Notes under the pieces: model-generated
Told to the model about the DNA's origin: nothing
Databases searched by the model: none
What the model saw: the letters and a program-made list of their open reading frames with translations, nothing else
NCBI GenBank assembly: GCA_001770355.1
Contig: MEQV01000024.1
Location: forward strand, 338 to 12,747
Direction: 5' to 3'
DNA length: 12,410 bases
Source of the DNA: Betaproteobacteria bacterium RIFCSPLOWO2_02_FULL_62_17
GTDB taxonomy: Bacteria > Pseudomonadota > Gammaproteobacteria > Burkholderiales > SG8-39
Translations under genes and position numbers: made by a program
Part shown: positions 6,313 through 12,410 of the stretch, in pieces
Position numbering within the stretch: the first letter of the stretch is position 1
How the letters are laid out: each line of letters opens with the position of its first letter

Positions 6313-8364
6313 ATGAAGCACCTCTGGTTGGGAATTGGATTTGTGTGGATGGCGGCGCTCACCTGCGCCGGACAGGCGTGGTCTGCCGCCCCGGCCCCCA
6401 CCGAGCGCACCGACGCCGTAACGCGCACTGGCAGCCCCGATCTGGTCACGCTCAACTTCGTTAATGCCGACATCGAAGGCGTCGTGAAGGCGGTGAGCGA
6501 AATTACCGGCAGAAATTTCGTGATCGATCCACGCGTCAAGGGCACGGTTAATATCGTCTCGGCCAAGCCTATGTCGCGGGCGCTTATCTACCAGGTGTTT
6601 CTGTCTGCGATGCGGCTGCAAGGGTATGCCGCGATCGAGGAGCGCGGCATGGTGATCATCCTCCCCGAAGCCGAGGCCAAAATGCACCGCAGCCCCATGT
6701 TGGGACCGCAGGAGCAGTCGCGCGCCGCGGGACAGACGATCCAGACGCAGGTGTTCACGCTGAAGCACGAATCGGCGGCGCAGTTGGTGGCGGTATTGCG
6801 CCCGCTGATTTCCCCCAACAACAGCATTACCGCCTACCCGGGCAATAACACGCTGGTAATTACGGACTACGCGAGCAACTTGCAGCGCATCGCGCAAATC
6901 ATCGAATCGGTCGACCGCCCTACCGATTCGGATTCGCTGGTGATCGCGCTGAAGTATGCCTCGGCGCTCGACGTGGCGCAGACTATCAGCCGCCTTGTCG
7001 CTGAGCCGGCACAGGCGGCGGACCCTACCGGCCGTATTACGATTGCCGCGGACGCACGCTCGAACAGCATTCTCGCTCGCGCCGGTGATCCGTCGCGTTT
7101 GCGGCGGGTGCGCGAATTGGCGGCGATGCTCGATACCCCCACCAGTGCCGGCGGCAATATTCATGTGATCTACCTGAAGAATGCCCAGGCGGTAAAACTG
7201 GCGGAAGTCCTGCGCGCGATCTACAGCGGCGAAGCCGGGAGCTCGCCGGCAACGACTCAGCCGGCAGCGCCACTGGGGCAGGCGCCGGCGCCGGTGCAGA
7301 GCGGCGCGTCCAGGCCCGGCATTATCCAGGCGGATGCGGCCACCAATGCGATCATCATCACCGCTCCCGACGCGATCTACAACAATCTGCGCGCCGCGGT
7401 GGAAAAACTCGACGTGCGCCGTGCGCAGGTTTATGTCGAAGCGCTGATTGCCGAGGTCACCGCCGACAAGGCGGCGGAGTTCGGCATCCAGTGGCAGAAC
7501 CTTACAGGGCTGGGCCAGACCAGCGCGCAGGGATTTGGCGGCACCAATTTCGGCAACGCCTCGCAGAACATAACCTCGATTTCCCAGAATCCGGGCGCAG
7601 CCGGACACGGCCTGAATATCGGCACGGTAAAGGGCACGATCACGCTGCCGGGTGTCGCGGGCGTGCAGATTCTCAACATCGGCCTGCTGGTGCGCGCGCT
7701 TCAGGCCGACAGCAACGCGAACATCCTGTCGACCCCGACGCTATTGACCCTCGACAACGAGGAAGCAAAGATCGTGATCGGCCAGAATGTCCCGTTCATC
7801 ACCGGCAGCTACGCGGTTTCGGCGGCGGCGACAACGCCGACGCCATTTCAGACGATCGAACGCAAAGACGTCGGTCTGACGCTGCGGATCAAGCCGCAGA
7901 TCTCCGAAGGCGGCGCGGTCCGGCTGCAGATTTTTCAGGAAGTGTCCAATGTGACCGACAGCACCAACGTCTCCGGCCTGATCACCAATAAGCGCTCGGT
8001 TGAGTCGACTGTGCTGGTCGATGACGGCCAGATCGTCGTGATCGGCGGCCTGATTCAGGATACGTTCAAGGACGGCGTGGAAAAAATTCCCGGACTCGGC
8101 GATCTGCCGTTGATCGGCGGCCTGTTCAAATACAATACGCGCTCACGCAGCAAGACCAACCTGATGGTGTTCCTGCGGCCGACGCTGCTGCGCGGCGCCG
8201 AGCGCGCCGATTCGCTCTCCAGCGACCGTTACGACTATATCCTCGGCGAGCAGCTCAGGGCCCAGCCCGTGCCCAGCGTGCTTCCCGATTTCGGATCGCC
8301 CAGTCTGCCGCCACGCCAGAGCACGCCTGCGGCGGGAGCGGAGAAACCCGCCGCATCGCAATGA
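6313..8364 (+). CDS. gspD: Type II secretion system outer-membrane secretin D
   Basis: GspD forms the multimeric outer-membrane channel. The 683-residue product has a Sec signal peptide (about 1-25, ending AWSA). N0 follows (about 46-115; VTLNFVNADIEGVVKAVSEI), then N1 (about 147-206), N2 (about 207-277) and N3 (about 284-368). N3 contains a Ser/Pro/Ala/Gln-rich loop at about 306-335. The secretin core spans about 372-625, with AQVYVEALIAEV, LLTLDNEEAKIVIGQNVPFITG, GLTLRIKPQI, LVDDGQIVVIGGLI and the C-terminal KTNLMVFLRPTLLR. The last ~55 residues are Pro-rich and show no obvious pilotin-binding S-domain, which fits the absence of gspS here; pilotin use is uncertain. The length is normal for the family. 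It is followed by gspE with a 4-nt ATGA overlap. Confidence 0.98.
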   Translation: MKHLWLGIGFVWMAALTCAGQAWSAAPAPTERTDAVTRTGSPDLVTLNFVNADIEGVVKAVSEITGRNFVIDPRVKGTVNIVSAKPMSRALIYQVFLSAMRLQGYAAIEERGMVIILPEAEAKMHRSPMLGPQEQSRAAGQTIQTQVFTLKHESAAQLVAVLRPLISPNNSITAYPGNNTLVITDYASNLQRIAQIIESVDRPTDSDSLVIALKYASALDVAQTISRLVAEPAQAADPTGRITIAADARSNSILARAGDPSRLRRVRELAAMLDTPTSAGGNIHVIYLKNAQAVKLAEVLRAIYSGEAGSSPATTQPAAPLGQAPAPVQSGASRPGIIQADAATNAIIITAPDAIYNNLRAAVEKLDVRRAQVYVEALIAEVTADKAAEFGIQWQNLTGLGQTSAQGFGGTNFGNASQNITSISQNPGAAGHGLNIGTVKGTITLPGVAGVQILNIGLLVRALQADSNANILSTPTLLTLDNEEAKIVIGQNVPFITGSYAVSAAATTPTPFQTIERKDVGLTLRIKPQISEGGAVRLQIFQEVSNVTDSTNVSGLITNKRSVESTVLVDDGQIVVIGGLIQDTFKDGVEKIPGLGDLPLIGGLFKYNTRSRSKTNLMVFLRPTLLRGAERADSLSSDRYDYILGEQLRAQPVPSVLPDFGSPSLPPRQSTPAAGAEKPAASQ

Positions 8365-9830
8365 TCAAACCGGCCGTTCCCTACGCCTTCGCCAAGGCCA
8401 AGGGCGTAGTCGTCACCGATTTGGCCGATGGCCTGGCGCAGGTCGCGGTGCGCAGCGGCGCGAGCGCTGACGCGCTTGCCGAAGTGCGCCGCGCGCTCGG
8501 CGTGTCGCTGCACGCGAGACGCATCGGCGCTGACGAGTTCGACGAGCTCATTTCGACCCTCTACAACGCCGCCGACGCCGGCGCGGCCGCGCTTGCCGAT
8601 GACCTCGCGCAGGACTTCGATCTGTCGCGGCTGTTGCAGGACATTCCTAGAGTTGAGGATCTGCTCGAAAGCCAGAACGACGCGCCGCTGATTCGATTGA
8701 TCAATGCGCTGTTCACGCAGGCGCTGCGCGACGGCGCCTCCGACATCCACATTGAACCGTTCGAAATACGCTCGGTGGTGCGGCTGCGCATCGACGGCAC
8801 GCTGTGCGACCTGATCGAGCCGGCGCGCGCGCTGCACGGCGCGATCGTCTCGCGCATCAAGATCATGGCGCAACTCGATATCGCCGAGAAACGCCTGCCG
8901 CAGGATGGCCGGATCACGCTGCGGATCGCGGGTAAACCGATCGATGTCCGGGTGTCGACGATCCCCACCGGGCACGGCGAGCGCGTGGTGCTGCGCCTGC
9001 TAGACAAGCAGGCGGGGCGGCTGGACCTGTCGCGGCTGGGGATGGACGACGCGACGCTCGCGTACATGGACAAACTCATCCGCGAGCCGCACGGCATTGT
9101 CCTCGTCACCGGTCCGACCGGGTCAGGAAAGACCACGACGCTGTACGCGTCGCTCTCGAGGCTGGATCCGAAAGCGCTCAACATCATGACCGTGGAGGAT
9201 CCGATCGAGTATGACCTCGACGGCATCAGTCAGACGCAGATCAACACCCGCATTGAAATGAGTTTCGCGCGCGCGCTGCGCACCATTTTGCGGCAGGACC
9301 CGGACGTTGTCATGATTGGCGAAATCCGCGATCTGGAGACGGCGCAAATCGCGGTGCAGGCGAGCCTGACCGGCCATCTGGTGTTCGCCACGCTGCACAC
9401 CAACGATGCTGTGAGCGCCGTCACCCGGCTGGTCGACATGGGCGTGGAACCTTTTCTGCTTGCCACCAGCCTGATCGGCGTGGTGGCGCAGCGGCTGGTG
9501 CGCCGGCTTTGCCTGGATTGCCGCAAGCCGTTTGCCGCCGATGCGGCGCAGTTGAAAGCGCTGGGATTCGTGCCTGTGGCAGGAACCTATTACACCGCGC
9601 ATGGCTGCCCCGCCTGCAAACACACCGGTTATCGCGGCCGCACCGGCATCTACGAATTGCTGACTGTTGATGACGCACTGCGCCGGCTGGTGCACGACCG
9701 GGCTTCCGAGCAGGTTCTTCGCGACCATGCCGTGGCGCACGGCATGCGTTCGTTACGCGACGATGGCATGCGCTGGGCCGCCCAGGGCGCTATCAGCCTC
9801 GAAGAGGTGGTGCGCGTGACGCGCGAATAG
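8361..9830 (+). CDS. gspE: Type II secretion system ATPase E
   Basis: GspE is the cytoplasmic hexameric ATPase that powers pseudopilus assembly. The 489-residue product has an N-terminal domain (about 1-95), which docks to GspL in this family, an N2 domain (about 105-215; DGASDIHIEP, RLPQDGRI), and a C-terminal RecA-like domain. Key motifs are Walker A GPTGSGKTT (251-259), the Asp box TVEDPIEY (277-284), Walker B DVVMIGEIRD (315-324) and the His box TGHLVFATLHTNDA (337-350). A zinc-binding tetracysteine element has Cys384, Cys387, Cys416 and Cys419 as two CxxC pairs, followed by GYRGRTGIYEL. All catalytic residues are present. The zinc element and the position next to gspD and gspF favour GspE over the type IV pilus ATPase PilB. 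The start overlaps the gspD stop (ATGA), indicating coupling. Confidence 0.98.
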   Translation: MIKPAVPYAFAKAKGVVVTDLADGLAQVAVRSGASADALAEVRRALGVSLHARRIGADEFDELISTLYNAADAGAAALADDLAQDFDLSRLLQDIPRVEDLLESQNDAPLIRLINALFTQALRDGASDIHIEPFEIRSVVRLRIDGTLCDLIEPARALHGAIVSRIKIMAQLDIAEKRLPQDGRITLRIAGKPIDVRVSTIPTGHGERVVLRLLDKQAGRLDLSRLGMDDATLAYMDKLIREPHGIVLVTGPTGSGKTTTLYASLSRLDPKALNIMTVEDPIEYDLDGISQTQINTRIEMSFARALRTILRQDPDVVMIGEIRDLETAQIAVQASLTGHLVFATLHTNDAVSAVTRLVDMGVEPFLLATSLIGVVAQRLVRRLCLDCRKPFAADAAQLKALGFVPVAGTYYTAHGCPACKHTGYRGRTGIYELLTVDDALRRLVHDRASEQVLRDHAVAHGMRSLRDDGMRWAAQGAISLEEVVRVTRE

Positions 9831-9834
9831 CGCC

Positions 9835-11040
9835 ATGGAAGCATTCCGCTACGAGGCCCTGGATGCCGCCGGGCGCACAGTCTCAGGAGTGGTGCAAGCC
9901 GACACGGCGCGCCAGGCGCGCACCCAATTGCGCGCGCAGGGACTGCTGCCTTCCGTGGTCGATCCGGTGCGCGCGCTCGAGCATGCCCGCCGGCCGTGGG
10001 CGCGCGGCATCTCGTCGGACGAGTTGAGCCTCGTAACCAGGCAGATGGCGACTTTGCTCGCCTCCGGACTGACCATGGAGCAATCGCTGAGCGCATTGAT
10101 CGAGGAGGCCTCCGCACCGATGACGCGGGAGGTGCTGGGCGGCGTCAGATCCGAAATTACCGGTGGGCTTTCCCTGGCCGGTGCGTTGGGCAGCTACGAC
10201 AGGAGCTTCCCCGATTTTTACCGCGCGCTGGTGCACGGCGGCGAGGAGTCGGGCGCGCTGCCTACCGTATTGCAGCATCTTGCCGATTATCTCGACGCGC
10301 GCCAGGCGCTAAAGCAGAAAACCAGCCTTGCGCTGCTCTACCCGGCCCTGGTTACGCTGGTCGCGGTCAGCATCGTTACCGGACTGTTGGTGTTCGTGGT
10401 GCCGCAGATCGTGCAGGTCTTTCAGCAGTCACGGCAAAGCCTGCCGCTGCTCACGCGCATGCTCATCGGGGTTTCCGACTTTTTGCGCGTGGCCTGGCCG
10501 TATCTGGCGGTGGCGGTCATTGGCGCCGTGGCCGCCGCGCGTCTGGCGCTTCGCAGTGATGCGCCGCGGCGCAGTTGGCACGGTTTTCTGCTGCGCACCC
10601 CCTGGCTGGGGCCGTTGATTCGCGGCGTCAATACTTCGCGTTTCGCCAGTACTCTCGCCATTCTGGTCGGCGGCGGCGTGCCGCTGCTCTCGGCGCTCAA
10701 TTCTGGCGCGCGCGTGATTACCAACATGGTGATGCGCGAGGCCATCGAAAGCGCGGCCGAGCGGGTGCGCGAAGGCGAGAGCCTGGCGCGCGCGCTGGGG
10801 GCCATGCACGTGTTTCCACCGCTCACCATCCATCTGGTGGCGAGCGGGGAACTCAGCGGCAAACTCGAACAGATGCTGCAGCGCGCCGCGCAGCTCGAGA
10901 CGCGGGCGCTGGAACGGCGCCTGGCGGTTTTTCTCACGCTGATCGAACCGGTGATGATCCTGGTGATGGGCGGGGTCGTGTTGATGATCGTGCTCGCCAT
11001 CCTGTTGCCGATCATCGAGATCAATCAGTTGGTACGCTGA
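9835..11040 (+). CDS. gspF: Type II secretion system inner-membrane platform protein F
   Basis: GspF is the polytopic core of the inner-membrane platform and works with GspE. The 401-residue product starts with the family MEAFRYEALDAAGRTVSGVV and has two homologous cytoplasmic T2SSF domains (about 68-190 and 270-392). Membrane segments lie at about 168-190, 221-238 and 372-392. The paired motifs GGEESGALPTVL (135-146) and ASGELSGKLEQML (337-349) mark the two repeats. The length is standard. It begins 4 nt after the gspE stop without a clear Shine-Dalgarno, so it is probably coupled to gspE. It is the last recognisable gsp gene on the plus strand; no gspO follows. No terminator is seen in the 63 bp after it. 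Confidence 0.97.
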   Translation: MEAFRYEALDAAGRTVSGVVQADTARQARTQLRAQGLLPSVVDPVRALEHARRPWARGISSDELSLVTRQMATLLASGLTMEQSLSALIEEASAPMTREVLGGVRSEITGGLSLAGALGSYDRSFPDFYRALVHGGEESGALPTVLQHLADYLDARQALKQKTSLALLYPALVTLVAVSIVTGLLVFVVPQIVQVFQQSRQSLPLLTRMLIGVSDFLRVAWPYLAVAVIGAVAAARLALRSDAPRRSWHGFLLRTPWLGPLIRGVNTSRFASTLAILVGGGVPLLSALNSGARVITNMVMREAIESAAERVREGESLARALGAMHVFPPLTIHLVASGELSGKLEQMLQRAAQLETRALERRLAVFLTLIEPVMILVMGGVVLMIVLAILLPIIEINQLVR

Positions 11041-11103
11041 CGGCAGTGCGAGGAAAAACGCAGAAGATCGGAACGCTCAAATCCATTGATAAGGAAAAAT
11101 GAA

Positions 11104-11598
11104 ATGCCAAGACCGCCGCTAAGATCGCTCGTCCTCATTTGCGCCGCAGTATCTGGCGCCGCCGTTCAAGCCGCGGCGACGGCGGCGGATTTTTCGCCGC
11201 AGGTCTGGCTCAATCCCGGCATCTATTCGTTCCACTTCGATCGCGACTCGGGCCATCGTGCAAACAATATCGGCATTGGCGCCGAGGTTCTTGTCACCGA
11301 TGATCACGCATTAATGGCCGGTTCCTTCATCAACAGCGATCGCCAAAGAAGCCTCTATGGACTCTATGAGTGGCGTCCGCTGCATTGGCAGATATCGGGC
11401 GTCAAGTTGAGCGCGGGCATTGCCGCGGGGGCGTTTGATGGCTATCCGAAATATCACAACGGCGGATGGTTTGCCGCTGCGTTGCCGCTGCTGGCGGTGG
11501 AGGGAGCGCGCGTCGGGGTCAATCTCGCGCTGATTCCCAATATCCCCAATCGTCTCAGCGGGGCCCTGGCGATCCAGGTAAAACTGCGGGTATGGTAG
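11104..11598 (+). CDS. Small exported beta-barrel-like protein, PagP-like layout
   Basis: The 164-residue product has a signal peptide (about 1-25; SLVLICAAVSGAAVQAAA) and a mature part of alternating hydrophobic residues ending LKLRVW, an aromatic C-terminus as in outer-membrane barrels. It is not a known T2SS component. By eye its order of motifs follows PagP, the outer-membrane lipid A palmitoyltransferase: SFHFD (His44) where PagP has its catalytic His, GSFINSD (Asn77-Ser78) where PagP has FKDS, EWRPL for its TWRPL, and ALPLLAVEG...LIPNIPN for its LLPLASV...YIPGTYN. The catalytic Asp would be Asn here, so activity is doubtful; a structural relative or another small barrel is equally possible. 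The ATG at 11104 is set by AAGGAA at 11091-11096. It lies 63 nt after gspF on the same strand, so cotranscription is possible. Confidence 0.75.
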   Translation: MPRPPLRSLVLICAAVSGAAVQAAATAADFSPQVWLNPGIYSFHFDRDSGHRANNIGIGAEVLVTDDHALMAGSFINSDRQRSLYGLYEWRPLHWQISGVKLSAGIAAGAFDGYPKYHNGGWFAAALPLLAVEGARVGVNLALIPNIPNRLSGALAIQVKLRVW

Positions 11599-11658
11599 CG
11601 GCCGATGATTCCCCGGCCCCGCCGAGGCGATGCTGGCCGCAGACTGACGGCTGCCCCT

Positions 11659-12410
11659 CTAAAATTTATATCTCAATGCCACCCGTATGACATGCACGTT
11701 GTAGTGGGGTGGCTGTTCGCCAAATGTCAGCACCGCAGGATTGGATGTGGCCGTTGCCAGCGTGCCGGGCGCGACACCGTCGAGCATCCAATTCCTGGTG
11801 TCATATTGTTCGTACCAGTAACTCGCCAGCAGTGACAGGTTGTCCTTCAGGCGGTAGTTTGCATAGAGCTTGAGGCTGTCAAGCGACGTGCGCATCTCGG
11901 GAAACAGGGAATTCGACGTTCCGTCCTTGACCGTGATGCTGCTGCGTGAGCGGGACAAGGTGTAATCGGCGCCGAGGTCGAGTTTGTCCTTGATCGCCAC
12001 ATGTTTCACGCCGATGCCGAGGGTATCGATCGTGTCTTTGTTTTCCCCTGACCAGTTCGGCGTCGAGAAGGTCTGGCTCCCGCTCTGCTTGGACTCGATC
12101 TCCTGGCGGTTCGCGAACAAGTGCAGCGTGGTCTGCTCCGTGACCACCCAGGAGACATCGGCATTCAGGCCCTGGTCGCGGCCGCTGGTCAAGCCGATGC
12201 TCGTGTCCGAATAATTGTCCTTGGACGATTCCGCGCCGAACCCGACATTGATGGTATCCGTGGCCGCGATGTCGATGCGCAATGCGGCGCCATCCCGATC
12301 GCGATTGGCCATGTGGTACTTCCTCAGCAGCGGATTCTCGGCCGGCACGATCCCAGGAACCGGCTGGTACGCCGAACCCCTGCGCTCGCCGTGCGCGAGC
12401 TTCAGTGTCA
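11659..12410 (-). CDS. MtrB/PioB-family outer-membrane porin, C-terminal part, cut by window edge
   Basis: The minus-strand frame is open from the right edge to a TAG at 11661-11659 and gives about 249 C-terminal residues; the start lies outside. The sequence is a run of amphipathic strands with Tyr/Asp/Arg-rich turns, ending VALRYKF with the terminal Phe typical of barrels inserted by Bam. The stretch NPLLRKYHMANRDRDGA, the ADYTLSRSRS and LYANYRLKDNLSLLASYWYEQYDTRNW strands and the ending are characteristic of MtrB/PioB porins. These form large barrels that sheath a decahaem cytochrome and pass electrons between periplasm and cell surface. The diagnostic N-terminus and a partner mtrA-like gene are not in the window. 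The GTG at 12348 is internal, since the frame continues upstream with family-like sequence. It converges on the small barrel gene. Confidence 0.85.
   Translation of the reverse strand, partial: TLKLAHGERRGSAYQPVPGIVPAENPLLRKYHMANRDRDGAALRIDIAATDTINVGFGAESSKDNYSDTSIGLTSGRDQGLNADVSWVVTEQTTLHLFANRQEIESKQSGSQTFSTPNWSGENKDTIDTLGIGVKHVAIKDKLDLGADYTLSRSRSSITVKDGTSNSLFPEMRTSLDSLKLYANYRLKDNLSLLASYWYEQYDTRNWMLDGVAPGTLATATSNPAVLTFGEQPPHYNVHVIRVALRYKF

Noticed and set aside
5761..7608. 615-codon minus-strand open frame antisense to gspC and gspD
   Set aside because: It is Arg/His/Gly-rich with no recognisable domain, and lies entirely opposite strongly supported gspC and gspD; an open frame of this kind is common in GC-rich DNA.
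8235..8975. 246-codon minus-strand frame across the gspD/gspE junction
   Set aside because: It is a reverse-frame shadow of gspD and gspE, with His/Arg/Asp-rich composition and no domain.
11598..11640. GCGGCC ... GGCCGC inverted repeat between the convergent genes as a terminator
   Set aside because: The arms are only 6 bp with a 31-base loop and no T tract follows on either strand, so I do not call a terminator. Positional expectation alone is not enough.
11605..11835. Plus-strand 76-codon frame after the small barrel gene
   Set aside because: It is antisense to the end of the MtrB/PioB-family gene, which has clear family features.
1..12410. CRISPR arrays, insertion sequences, tRNA or rRNA genes
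   Set aside because: No spaced repeat arrays, transposase-like frames, terminal inverted repeats or RNA gene signatures were seen.

Overview
The window looks like chromosomal DNA of a Gram-negative proteobacterium. GC-rich coding DNA, the gspC-D-E-F / gspG-N arrangement with a short GspC, and an MtrB/PioB-family porin at one edge suggest a betaproteobacterium or a close relative with respiratory or iron-related electron transfer. The taxonomy is inference; no marker gene is present.

Nearly all of the window (299-11040) is one type II secretion system (T2SS) locus in two divergent halves. From a shared regulatory region (5617-5799) the minus strand carries gspG-H-I-J-K-L-M-N: the pseudopilins G, H, I, J and K, then the inner-membrane assembly proteins L and M, then N. 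The plus strand carries gspC-D-E-F: the short clamp protein C, the outer-membrane secretin D, the cytoplasmic ATPase E and the polytopic platform protein F. Many junctions overlap by 4 nt (I/J, J/K, K/L no, L/M, M/N, D/E), pointing to translational coupling. Together they encode a nearly complete machine that moves folded proteins from the periplasm across the outer membrane. No prepilin peptidase (gspO/pilD), gspB or pilotin (gspS) gene is present, so these must be supplied elsewhere if used.

The flanks differ in function. At the left edge (1-122, minus) is the start of a small periplasmic c-type cytochrome with a CxxCH haem site; upstream of it is an FNR/Anr-like box over a plausible -10. 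On the right, 63 bp after gspF, is a small exported protein (11104-11598, plus) whose layout resembles the PagP eight-stranded outer-membrane barrel. Convergent with it is the C-terminal part of an MtrB/PioB-family outer-membrane porin (11659-12410, minus; the 5' part lies outside the window), a family that houses multihaem cytochromes for electron transfer across the outer membrane.

The T2SS is therefore flanked by electron-transfer genes. Since T2SS is known to deliver outer-membrane multihaem cytochromes in Shewanella, a functional link is possible but unproven. The most curious non-coding part is the gspG/gspC divergent region: a perfect 9-bp hairpin just before gspG, two nearly identical TATAAT-containing blocks 55 bp apart, and a direct repeat bracketing the second one. 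No stretch over 300 bases lacks a gene.
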